The position numbers and the translations under genes are program-made. Positions 22,825 to 33,750 of a stretch of 64,000 bases of DNA are shown here, piece by piece. The notes under the pieces were generated by a model. That model was not told where the DNA came from and did no database searches. It worked only from the letters and a program-made list of their open reading frames with translations. The DNA comes from Stromatinia cepivora (Eukaryota; Ascomycota; Leotiomycetes; Helotiales; Sclerotiniaceae): positions 62,001 to 126,000 of the forward strand of contig RCTD01000006.1 in assembly GCA_014898415.1 (NCBI GenBank), given 5' to 3'. Every line of letters starts with the position of its first letter. The stretch's first letter is position 1.

Positions 22825-23530
22825 TTGTTGCATATCTGAATTTGTATATAGTCGTTAGATCTCGATGTATAGTCATTAGTTTGGGCTGTGAGTTGTCTAG
22901 ACGAATGAATTGATAAGCAATACGCATCAGATATGCAACAAAACTTTTGGAAGCCTAGTTAGTTGTCGTCTGATGTGCTCCATTCGCTTTCCCAGTGAAT
23001 CATATTCAAGATATCGGATTGAATCTGAGCTTTCTGTGCCTGAGTTTGTTGCATATCTGATAGGTTTTAGATATGGCTGCTAGGTACCACGTATTAGTCC
23101 GAGCTTGATATACATTCGACATAGTTGGTTTCTGATCCACGCGAACCACCCACCAGCCAACAGACTAGTACAGCACATTACAGACGTGCAACAGAACTTC
23201 CGAAAGGCTAGCTAGTTGTCATCTGATGTACTTCATTTATTCTCCTCCAGTGAATCATAGCAGGATATCATCTGACCATCATGTAGGTTTTCTGTTGTGT
23301 TGCATATCTGAATTAGCTGTATAGTCAATAGATCTTAGTACATCGCTAGCTTGAAAAACAGTCCCAAGATGCTAGATATATGATCGCTAGATCAGAACTG
23401 TATTGGTCTCTAATTGGTCTAGGTCGCTCGCTTAATAATGGGCTGTTCTACACAGAGGTGCTTCCAAAGCCTAACAGTTATCATCTGATATCATTTCAAT
23501 ATTTCAAAACTCATTATTCAGTTGGACTTC
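22825..23530. repeat. Degenerate tandem repeat, three units of about 220-250 bp
   Basis: The sequence TTGCATATCTGA recurs at about 22829, 23049 and 23300 in direct orientation, each followed by similar text (tgtatagtc...tagatctt, agcttga). Units end with a related block: AGTTAGTTGTCGTCTGATG near 22960, AGCTAGTTGTCATCTGATG near 23210, and a weaker AACAGTTATCATCTGAT near 23475, each then followed in the first two units by AGTGAATCATA. Inside the first unit an inverted copy, TCAGATATGCAACAAAAC, lies at about 22927, so the unit has terminal-inverted-repeat character. Differences between units are largely C/T and G/A, as expected of repeat-induced point mutation. Confidence 0.6.
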
Positions 23531-25807
23531 ATTGCTATTCCATTATCTGATAATGTACTAGATACACGGAGCGACCATTCATACTCGGGGATGGTTGTTG
23601 TATAACCACTCTTGGGTTCTAACCTACTCGCTTGAAGTAAATCTGTTGGCTACACCACTCTACTGAATCGCGGAGTATTAAAGCTGAATGAGATCCAACT
23701 TATTCACTGCTTATCCATGTGTTACTGAAAATCTCCACCTGATGTCTGCCCAAACCTTGAATATCCGGCAAACAGCGCAGCGCTCGACAATTATTTAGAC
23801 ATATCACTTATCGGGGGATATATCTGCCATAAGCATCAGCGATTCAATGTTGGAATGAACAGGGGGAACAAATTTTGGTTTCCGTTTTTGATATCTCAAA
23901 ACCTCATTCGAATGGTACCACCAGGGCCGCCTATTTTACACCAAAATCAACGTCTCGGCACCTTTGGCTTAGCAGATACGTCTTTGTCATATTCTTCTAT
24001 TTGTAAATCATTATTGTGAATTAATAACTATCGATATCCATTATACAAGTGTATAGTTTCAAGGAAGTCAAGGCAATAAAAGGGTTTCTTGGTCCATTTC
24101 GACATAAGCAGTATTGCTCTTGGAGAGACACTCATAGCTAATGTGCATTCCCATGATGGGCCGAAGCCAAAGCGCGTAGCATTAAACGGTAATCTTTCTC
24201 TGTTCCTGAAACTCGCCAAATTTTGACTCGCAATTTACTCCTCGCTCAACACGAAAACCGATATTGCATATTCGCGAAAAAATGCTGCCATTCCAACAAA
24301 TATGTTACTGTCAACCTTTGCATAAAGTTTTGTCACGTCTGGACTCCGGAATCATTGCTGTGCTTTAGCTGATTGTATGATTCGACCAACAATGAGGCGA
24401 CCAAGAATTCCTCCGCAAAAATGTAAGCAAAAAAGACGCAGAAACCACTCGTCGTCTTTTTGCCTCCTGTTTGATGCTCTTGTCTTCACGCATGTTCTAA
24501 TACACTCACACTAAACCTAAAGCGGCCATTATATAGGAGAACTATATCATACCATACGCGCTGCACGTTGCGGTATTCACTGCGATATGCATAACTTTGC
24601 CAGAATTTATCAAAGTTTCTACGTTCCAGACTAGGTATCCGACTCTTTTTGGCAATTGAAGCGAGATATTGTAGAAAGAAGCTACAATCCAGTAGTCCTT
24701 TTAGAAGCACAAGTATTGAAAGCCATAGACATATGGTTTGAGCCAAATCTAGCCGCAATGCGTGACTACTCAGGATCCTTTACACATCCTGACAGTACTA
24801 TCTTGGCCGATGTGAGTCAACACTATCAACTCAACAAAACACCTTCCTTGTCGTTTTTTTATTGTCACTGCCTCTCATCTAAAACTCTGTAAACGTCTGC
24901 GCAGTTCCAAAAACCAGTGTACCCCGTCAAAATCAGCTCTAGCAAGATACTCTAGCATGTATATACCGAGCTTACCAAATATCTAGCAAACATACGTCGC
25001 TATCTTGACTCCAAATGTCAGCTTCTGAATTGAGAGTAAACTCAATCGAGGGTTATATAATTGCTTTGACGGCTGACTCATGATCCGTAGTAATGAAATA
25101 AAATAGAAAAAAATCCCGCAAATCCCCACAAGATCGTTGTTTCAGAGAGTGGATGGATTCACTTGAATGAGTAGCATGGCATGCGCATAGTCAGAAACTA
25201 TACGAGACTCCTTGCAGTTTTCAAATTTGTTATAGAAGCACTGCTATCCGGAGCGGGATGAGAAGAGACGATTTGCTGCTTCTACAAAAAAGAGTTCTTG
25301 ACTTCCACTAGACATTGATCCTTGATCAGTCAGTAGAGAGCAACGAGAAAGTCACAATCTTGCTGTTGGACCTGATTCAAAAGTAAATGCTGCCATTAAC
25401 CTGAGGCGTGGTCATTTTTATACATTTCAGCACCAACAATTGCACAAATCAGCAACAAGGCCTTTAGGCGAAGAGACTTTGAGGGGTGCATACTTCCCCA
25501 TTTACCCACCTGCGATATTTTTTATTTTTTTCAAAATGTGGGAAACATAACTTCTTATACATTGCAGTCTAATCCTGATTCGGTAGACTTCGAAGTGAGA
25601 ATGGGTTGGGTGAGAGAAGTGTGTATAGTTGGTGGAAGGGTGCAAGGTATTCTTCCATTCAATTTCTCTAATAGAAGAATTTAGGCATACGCAGCCTTTT
25701 CTCACTTGAACGATTCATCCGCCGCGGGGGTTGGGGCAGCGTAAGCGGAATTATGTGGGTAAACTCGGAGGTAAAGATCAGGATGTGTATTATGTACTAT
25801 CTGTAGC
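23531..25807. other. Gene-free A+T-rich region
   Basis: About 2.3 kb. The only frame with protein-like composition is 24656-24830 (plus), ending in a GTGAGT donor after SFTHPDSTILAD; it could be an exon or relic of an unidentified gene but no partner exon was found. Confidence 0.35.
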
Positions 25808-27400
25808 CTAGGCTTCTGCCTTTGTTCCAGTCTCCTCTTTGATCAATCCATTTTCTCCATTTACAATTGCCGTTCCATCACCAGCTAGTGGAGCAGCAGC
25901 GGTGTCGGGCTTGACGTGACTGGCTCTCGCTGCTTTCTTCATTTGCCTCTTACTCATTGGCAACTCACTTTGTTTCTTTGCATTAACCTCCGGCTCACCA
26001 TTAAAGTTGACCTCCCACTTCTCTCTCGCTTTCTCCTCATCCTCTTCGCTCCACTCCCTCGGCAATACCGCAAATACCAGATACGAAGTGTGAGTCCTGA
26101 CTTCTGGTTCCGTCTTATGTATTAATTTTCCTTCCTTATAAATCTTGCCCTCCACCAAGCTCTTTATCAATGTTGCCCTAGTATTTGGATTTTGTCTTGG
26201 CATTTTGTCTGGGGCATCACCTTTTTTGTGAAAACTTTGATGTCCAGTTTCGACCTCTAGTAATCGACCAACGGCTTCTTCAACGTTTGCTGGTGTGGTT
26301 TGGAGACCTCTTTGCACTCCATTATCGATACCTATTCTTTCCCTACGAATCTCAAAGCGCTTTGCAGATAATTCTACCATTTCAATATCAACCCAGCCAA
26401 GTTGTCGCATGACGGAGATGGTTCGTTGGACTTGTTCGATGCAGGGAGAGAAGGTACATAGATGGACTGGTGCTTCGGGATTCAGAGCGGAAACAAATGG
26501 TTCGGGGATGGGTCTCGATGGTGCCAGCTCGCCGTTGGGATTCTTAATAGGTGGCGGAGGAGACCTCGTAAGGTGAGGGAGTGCCAACCATGGAGCAGGT
26601 AAATCCAGGAATATAGATTCGGCCTTTGGACTTTTTCCATCCACCAGAAACCCTCCTTCACATACATCTCGATGTATAATCTCTACAAGTTTATCTAACC
26701 CATGCTCTTCTAATTCCTCAACCAGTTTTGCATGTCTCGGTTCATGAAATTCGAAACTCCAGACCTTCCCCAACTTGCGCTTCTTTGTTGTATGTTCATC
26801 AGGATATCCGCTAAATACAGCTCTTGTCGACGCGTGTGTGAAAGATCCACTACCAGCTCCCGCTTCGATTAAATTAGTTCCAGGTCTTGCGCGTATACGA
26901 TGTAAAATATAACTGTAATCAGGCGTGTATACGACTTGCGTTCGATGTGGTAACGAATTGGTCCAGTTTTCTGGCGTGGGTGGTAAGAAGTGTATGAATC
27001 CGCTTCCAGCAGCTACAGCTTCCGTCATCTCCTTCGTTGCACTGGCAGGCGTTGAAGATCCATCTTCTGCATTTTCTGTAGTGAGTTCCGCGGCTTTGGG
27101 GGTATCGGCAGCTTCTACATCATCTCGTTTTCGTTTCTTATCGCCTCTCCGTCCTCTAGATCCAGTGTCGACTTTTGATGCAAGTACTTGAGTTCCCCAT
27201 GGTATTCCGATTAAAGTGGTATGTGGAAAAGACCCAAATCGAGTGTTTGTCACCTTTCCCTCTGCGTATCCTTCATCCTTTTCATCAGAGCTCTTCAGAA
27301 TTGTTGGAGTTTGGAGATCCCTTTTTAAATGTAAAATTGCCAATTGATCTGAAGACGAAATTGCTCCAGGGTAAAGGAATGGTGATCTTTTGGTACTCAT
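25808..27400 (-). CDS. TRM61: tRNA (adenine-58-N1) methyltransferase catalytic subunit TRM61/GCD14
   Basis: Intronless, 530 aa. The N-terminal barrel contains TTLIGIPWGTQVLASK. The SAM-binding fold follows with motif I LIEAGAGSGSFTH near residue 178, then SFEFHEPRHAKLVEE (motif II) and an FLDLPAPWLAL active-site segment near 285, all diagnostic of TrmI/Trm61. With Trm6 it makes m1A58 in the T-loop of tRNA, essential for stable initiator tRNA in yeast. A Lys/Arg-rich insert (RGRRGDKKRKRDD) near residue 83 looks like a nuclear localisation signal, and the C-terminus adds about 130 residues of low-complexity sequence. The start is head-to-head with the cysteinyl-tRNA synthetase gene. Confidence 0.93.
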   Translation of the reverse strand: MSTKRSPFLYPGAISSSDQLAILHLKRDLQTPTILKSSDEKDEGYAEGKVTNTRFGSFPHTTLIGIPWGTQVLASKVDTGSRGRRGDKKRKRDDVEAADTPKAAELTTENAEDGSSTPASATKEMTEAVAAGSGFIHFLPPTPENWTNSLPHRTQVVYTPDYSYILHRIRARPGTNLIEAGAGSGSFTHASTRAVFSGYPDEHTTKKRKLGKVWSFEFHEPRHAKLVEELEEHGLDKLVEIIHRDVCEGGFLVDGKSPKAESIFLDLPAPWLALPHLTRSPPPPIKNPNGELAPSRPIPEPFVSALNPEAPVHLCTFSPCIEQVQRTISVMRQLGWVDIEMVELSAKRFEIRRERIGIDNGVQRGLQTTPANVEEAVGRLLEVETGHQSFHKKGDAPDKMPRQNPNTRATLIKSLVEGKIYKEGKLIHKTEPEVRTHTSYLVFAVLPREWSEEDEEKAREKWEVNFNGEPEVNAKKQSELPMSKRQMKKAARASHVKPDTAAAPLAGDGTAIVNGENGLIKEETGTKAEA

Positions 27401-27674
27401 TATGGCTACTTGTTGTCTTTGCGATGAAGAAGTTCTAGAATTTCACTCTTCTTCCGCCCGCTCTCCGCTCTCCGCTCTCCTTCTGGCGAAAGAAATAATT
27501 TCAAAAATAGGTAAGGCTAAGTCGTAACCTTACCGCAAGGCTGACGGACACCTAGCCTCAACGTTAAATTTATTTTCAGCCTAATAATCAACGAATCAGC
27601 CCTTTCTTCACTCACCTGCAACTATCACACAAAGAAGTGACTCAATAGTTATCTTCATAATATTTCATGACTGA
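27401..27674. promoter_or_regulatory. Bidirectional promoter TRM61 / CysRS
   Basis: Only 274 bp separate the two start codons on opposite strands. A 12-base direct repeat (cgctctccgctctcc type) sits near 27457-27480 and a C+T-rich stretch near 27600. Confidence 0.45.
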
Positions 27675-30218
27675 ATGTTTCTTCCTTCACGCTCTCTAAG
27701 ATTTCCTACTCTCTCTAATTCTCATATTCATGTTCTTACAATTCGAAAATTTACGACAAACAAATTCTTAAAGATGGATCAATTAAAGGTTCACAACTCT
27801 TTGAAGCCTGGGGGTCCAGTTCCATTTGTTCCTATTGAGAAAGGAAAGGTTTCTTGGTATGTCTGCGGACCAACAGTATACGATCACTCGCATTTGGGAC
27901 ATGCTAGGAATTACGTTTCTACCGACATCATACGAAGAATTATGAAAGATTATTTTGGATTTGATTTGAAATTCGTTATGAACATTACAGATGTCGATGA
28001 CAAGGTGGGATGCACTGAATTTGGAATGGCGGGGTATTTGACTGATGATCTTTGACAGATTATCCTCAAAGCCAGAAGACAAAAGCTATTGGAGTTGGAG
28101 AAATTGAAAGCATACACCGAATCTGAACTCGCAAAATTAGCAGCAGAAGCTTTCCAGTCCTATGCAACTGCAAACCTACCCGAATTGTTGAAAGATGGCA
28201 CTCAACTTACGCCTAGCAACTATGCGGAAAGAAGAGACACGGCATATGGAAAGGTATTGGCTGGTGGAACTTTGACTGGTGAAGGGAAACCAGGAGATGC
28301 GGAAGCTAAGATGAAGATGCACATCAGCAATCTTTCCTCTGCAGCGCAAGCAATACAGCAGGACAAGGTTTTTGGCGGAGCAGATGAGATCCTCCTTCCA
28401 TACCTCGATTCTCTGTATAAAGATTTGATAGATGCAAAAGACCATACAATTTTCACTAACGTGACACAATACTGGGAGGATCAATTCATGGAAGATATGG
28501 ACGCATTGAATGTTTTGCGGCCAGATGTTATTACCCGAGTCACCACCTACGTACCAAAGATCGCTACCTTCGTCGAGAAGATTATTCAAAAGGGATTTGC
28601 CTATGAGTCAGATGGATCCGTTTACTTCGACATTGCAGCTTTCGAGAAAGCCGGCAATCCTTACGCGCGACTGCGACCAGAAAGTAGAAACGATAAAGCC
28701 TTGCAAGAGGAAGGAGAAGGGTCACTATCCAAGAATTTGGGTGGTAAGCGAGGGGCAGGAGACTTTGCTCTTTGGAAAAAGTCAAAGGCAGGAGAACCAA
28801 GCTGGCCAAGTCCCTGGGGTGAAGGTAGACCTGGATGGCACATTGAGTGCTCCGTCATGGCGTCAGATGTTTTGGGATCGAAGATGGATATTCATTCTGG
28901 TGGTATTGATCTGGCATTCCCTCACCATGACAACGAATTGGCACAAAGTGAGGCATATTTCTGCGAACATGAGCATGGCCCACATGAGTGGGTAAACTAC
29001 TTCTTGCATATGGGACATCTTTCTATTGCAGGATCAAAGATGTCAAAGTCTCTCAAGAATTTCCAGACAATTCGTGATGCACTGGCTACAGATTATACTC
29101 CAAGGTCGATGAGAATAGTGTTCTTAATGGGGAGATGGAACGATGGTGTCGAAATTTCTCCAGATATGAGGCTAATGGCGGACGGATGGGAAGCTACAGT
29201 GAATAACTTCTTTGTCAATGTCAAATCTCTCATAATTGAGGCAGGCAATTCCAAATCTGTTGAAGACTTAAAGTCTCTTTCAATTCATCCAGAATTGCAA
29301 ACAGCATTAGACAAAGCACAAGCAGATCTTCAGACCGCCCTCACAGAATCCTTCGATACACCACGAGCAATGCTTATTTTGCAAGAGCTAATTAAAGAAT
29401 CAAACGTTCATATTGGCTCTCACAAATACGACCTTGATATTCAGGGACTTGAGAAAGTCGCTCGATGGATAACCAAGATTCTTGGCATCTTTGGCCTTGA
29501 TGCTAATGCAACAGCGCCATACGATGGACTTAGCTGGGCTAGTACTCCCGTGGACAGCAACCACAGCCCTGAGCAGGTTGTGGCACCTTATTCTGAGGTA
29601 TTCAAACAAGTCAAGCAAGAAATTGAGGGCTTGTCTATACATTCAGAAACCCTCGATAGATTACTTGCGACAGATGTTGATAACGAATTTTCTTCGATCG
29701 TATCTTCGGGAACAAAAGATCAAGAAGCTCTTGCTCTACCATATATCCGCGCCATTGCGAAGACTAGAGATGAGCTGAGACGAGTAGCACCAAGTTCCGA
29801 ACATAAGAAACACATCTTATCGTTGTCCGATCGTATTCGTGATAATGATCTCACAAATCTTGGGGTATATCTGGATGATAGGCCTGATGATCAGGGTTCG
29901 CTCATTAAGTTCATCCCAAAAGAAGAACTTCTAGCACAAAAGGAAGAGAAAGCGGCTAAGGAAAGAGAGAAGGCAGAACAAAAGGAAGCCCTCAAACTCG
30001 CTAGGGAAAGGCTGGAGCAAGAGAGGCTTGAGAAGGCCAAACTCAGTCCAGTGGATATGTTCAAGGATGATAGATTTAGTGCATGGGATGCTGATGGTAT
30101 GCCAACGAAGACGAAAGATGGAGAAGATGTACCGAAGAGTGCATTGAAGAAGTTGAAGAAGGATTGGGAAAGACAGAAAAAAGCTCATGAGGACTGGAAA
30201 GCCAAGGCACAGTCATGA
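27675..30218 (+). CDS. CRS1: Cysteinyl-tRNA synthetase, likely dual-targeted
   Basis: Exons 27675-28004 and 28059-30218 (54-nt intron, phase 0) give 829 aa from the first possible ATG. Class I signatures are present: YDHSHLGHARNY (HIGH-type) at residues 69-80 of the long form, WHIECS near 365, and SKMSKSLKNF near 437, with the Zn ligands CGPTVYD and IHSGGIDLAFPHHDNE typical of CysRS. The C-terminus is Lys/Glu-rich (KEREKAEQKEALKL) with a coiled coil. A second in-frame ATG at 27774 (MDQLKVHNSLKPG) starts at the conserved domain; the 33 residues between contain Arg, Lys, Ser and no acidic residue (MFLPSRSLRFPTLSNS), a good mitochondrial presequence. One gene probably yields both mitochondrial and cytosolic enzyme. 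Confidence 0.95.
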
Positions 30219-30976
30219 GAATTGCAAATAGCAGCTGGAAAGGGGAAGCGAAAAGCATAAAGCACCGTCTGGCTTAAGGTGATTGATAAAGATACTGGGT
30301 ATCGAAGATATTATATATGGAGTTCCCACTCTTACTTTTCATTATAGATAAATAGAGAAATGACTTGATTTTTGCCCTGTTTTACCACTAATCGACATGG
30401 ATTTTGAAATTCTTTCCCTTAATTGAATGTCGCTCCGTTATGCCACTGGCCTTGACGTTCGCTTCCTTTGAGAAGAAAGGGAAACATGGGAATTCATATC
30501 ACAATTCATGTCGGCTGATACAATGAAGGCACTCAACTCATTTAAAGGTCTTGCAACAGAAGCGAATTCGCGTTTGTAGAAAATCAAGACATTTTTGAGA
30601 TAGTTAAACAGAATCATTTTTGGATTCAGTATTCTCCAGTTCAATCAACCCAATCTCAACCATCCTAAAGATTTACCCGGATATTCTCCGTCCACTTCCG
30701 GTCACCAGTATCAGCCAATACTGAAATTCCACCAAGTCCAAACCCACATCTTCGTCACAAATTGTACCCCAAACATCATACATCAACAGACCCGCCCATT
30801 CGCCATCTGCCATTCACAAATTTCCGTCCTTACCGTCCACCTTTTACTAGGTACGACCACCAGGACATCTCATACGATCATTACGATACGAATCATACGA
30901 TACCGAGAGACCGAGGGACCGAGAGACAATACGGATACGGATACAGTCCTATCATATATGTGATAATTGTATAATT
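30219..30976. other. Intergenic region upstream of the C2H2 regulator
   Basis: Contains the CysRS 3' end and a promoter for the regulator. Around 30860-30950 is a degenerate short repeat of the type ATACGATxxxACGATACGA and GACCGAGxGACCGAG. No gene seen. Confidence 0.4.
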
Positions 30977-33750
30977 ATGGATAATGATCATCCACTTGCT
31001 TCATATGATATCGCGTCCAATTCGAAATTGACCAATACTGCCGAAACTCCGGAAAATACTACATCTTCAGCAAGCTCCACGAGAGGAAGTCCAGAACGAG
31101 TGCCACCGGCTAAATCAATAGCAAGTGGAAAGCGATTTCAATGTCCTCAATGTCCAAAGAACTTTAGTAGGATTGAGAATTTAACTAGACATCAAGCAAA
31201 TCGTGAGTACTCGTATCTACATATATTCTGTTTGTTCCTTTGCTCCCTTTTCTACTTTCTACTTTCTACTTTTAGACTTTGTTCAAATATTAGCAATTGC
31301 CGAAGGGTCAAGTTTGATACCAGTCACGTGCTAACTACCTCTATCAAATCAGACGATGAAGTGGGCAAATTTGCCTGCCCGATTTGTAAGAAGAGATTCA
31401 CGAGAAGTGATTTGTTGAGCCGCCATCGTCGAATACATAACCAACATCATGGCCCAGATAAACGTGCTGGTTCTTCAGGATCTCACGTGATGACTCATTC
31501 TGCCTCACCTTCCCCATCTGAACCTCAGCCCATTTCCAATCTTGTCCATCATGATGAGAAGCCTATACAAATTAATAATGATTTTGTATCAACGCTGCCG
31601 CCTAGTATGCGACATCATGGGGTTCCTCACGGCAGCTTACCACCTATCCAGGAGGCATTATATTCTGATTCACGCTCACCTGCGACTCAGTCCCAAGGTC
31701 TCTCAAGCCTTGTTGAAGCTGCTTTGGCACCATGCCCTCCTGATAACTCACTCCATTTTCCAGAAACTTTCAATCCCAATATATGGGATGGTTTTATGCT
31801 TTGCAATGATAATCCAAGTATCTGCATGGGATCATATGATGCCGATATATCTTGGACATTGGACTGCTTCAGCCAAGACCCTTTGAGTAATATTGATTTC
31901 GACTTTGGTTTTGGTGGCTCAGATTTTGTCAAGTCCGATGCCCCTGGTCAATCGAGTGATGTGGATGCCGAAGGGGACGAGGAAGATTGGCCTGATAAAG
32001 TCAGTAGACTAGAAACTCCACCCCGATGGGGTCCAAGGGCTATTCCTAAATTAGGTCCAGAATCATGGTATGCGGTTGCTCAAGAAGCTAGATCGAGTGG
32101 TTTCACAGGAGGTCCAAGGCAAAAAGTTAATGATGTGTTACGATCGACCTTACTAGGCATGCTACAAATTGAGCTTCCTGCTCAATCAGGTGATGCGGTT
32201 TATGTGCAAATAAACATTTCTACATTTCCGCCATCGGAAGTGCTGGACTATTTTCTTCGGCTTTATTTTAAACATGTGCATCCACGATTTCCTGTTACCC
32301 ACATCCCAACTTTCGATATTTTCGCCAGTTGCCCTCTTTTAGTGTCGTCGATGATGTTTCTAGGTTCATGCTATTCAAGGGCAGATCACGGTCTCTTTTT
32401 GCGACTATTCCATAATCGTGGAAGAGTAGCGAGCATGAGATTGCATGAAATCGAAGAAAAACACGTCAGTCAGCCCTCCGAAGCTGACGACCCAAACTAA
32501 CATTTTTGCAGCTCCGAATTCTTGACAACATTTTCACCTTATTTAATCTATTACTCGCTGGAGCTTGGGGAGGTAGTAAGAAAATGTTTGAATTTGCGGA
32601 GGGTGTGAGGGGTATTTTGATAACAGCTAGCCGACGAGCGCGTTTGCTAGATTGTAGACCAATATCTAGAGTACAGCTCGATCCGAGCTCGCTACCCAGG
32701 AGTTCGCCACAAGAAATTGAGTGGTTTTCCTGGATAGAGACTGAGAAAAGGAAGAGGCTTGGATTATCCATCTATGTATGCTTCCCCGATTCTTGATGGT
32801 TTTCGTTTCTAACATCCGGACAGATTTTCGACTGCCAATACGCTAGCCTATTTAATGTTCAGCCATATATAAGTAGAGCTGAAACCACAAATTGTGTCTT
32901 TCCATGTCCAGAACAACATTGGGAAGCGCCATCACCACAGGCCTGGAAGATACTTCTAGGGCCAGCTGATATTCCACCTGCAACATATTATCTCCATGCC
33001 TTGAACGGCATCCTCCTCCACAAATGGACTAAACCTCCTCCACCTGTTATCCCGACTACCGTCTTTGGCAAAACCCTTGTTCTTTATGCCATACATACTC
33101 TCATATTTGACTGGCGTACATCGGTATCTATGTTAAATCCTACCGGATTAATAGGAACGATGGGAAATCACGCACTAGACATAGGCGCTGGACTTTTGAG
33201 CAGAAGAAAATGGTTAATCGATGCATTAGATTCATGGAACGAATGCTATGGAGCAAGTTCTGGTGAAAATTCGATAGCTGGGAAATTGCTCTGCGCTCTG
33301 GGATATGTCAGTTTGGATGTTAGCCTCAGTGATGTTCACTTAATGGCAGGTCGATCTTCGAATCGTCAAGATTGTGATTTCGCAGCAGTCAATCTACGGT
33401 ATTGGGCCAATTCAGATATTGTAAGTGGCACAATGAAGCATGTATATGAAATGCTCAGTTTATCCGACGAGTGCATTCGCATGCGAGACGGGCGTGGTGT
33501 GGATGGAGTACTAGGTACCATGGGACTAGGCGGCAGTAGACCGGAAGAAGCAAGTTATGAGATTGCGTTGTGTCTTTTTACGGGAGGATTGGTCTGCTGG
33601 GTTTATAAGGAGTTGAAGACGGGGTTAGGGCGTCAGGAGAGGGAGGAAGCGATGGAAGGTATTAGGAGGGCGGGAAGGGGATTGAGGGGAATGGGGTGTT
33701 GGAGGATGGCCGAGATGTTTGGAAGGATTTTGGTGACCTTTGAGGGGTAA
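30977..33750 (+). CDS. C2H2 zinc-finger transcription factor with fungal-specific TF domain
   Basis: Exons 30977-31202, 31353-32464, 32512-32775 and 32824-33750 give 842 aa. Two tandem C2H2 fingers: FQCPQCPKNFSRIENLTRHQANH, its last His coded across the first intron, and FACPICKKRFTRSDLLSRHRRIH near residues 82-105. Acidic, Ser-rich linkers follow. The middle-homology domain (Fungal_trans type) spans about residues 380-640, with YFLRLYFKHVHPRFPVTHIPTF and RRARLLDCRP. Proteins of this class bind DNA through the fingers and use the second domain for regulation, as in ADR1-type regulators; the target genes are unknown. The first intron (150 nt) contains CACGTGCTAAC and stays in frame if retained. 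Neighbours give no clue to a pathway. Confidence 0.88.
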
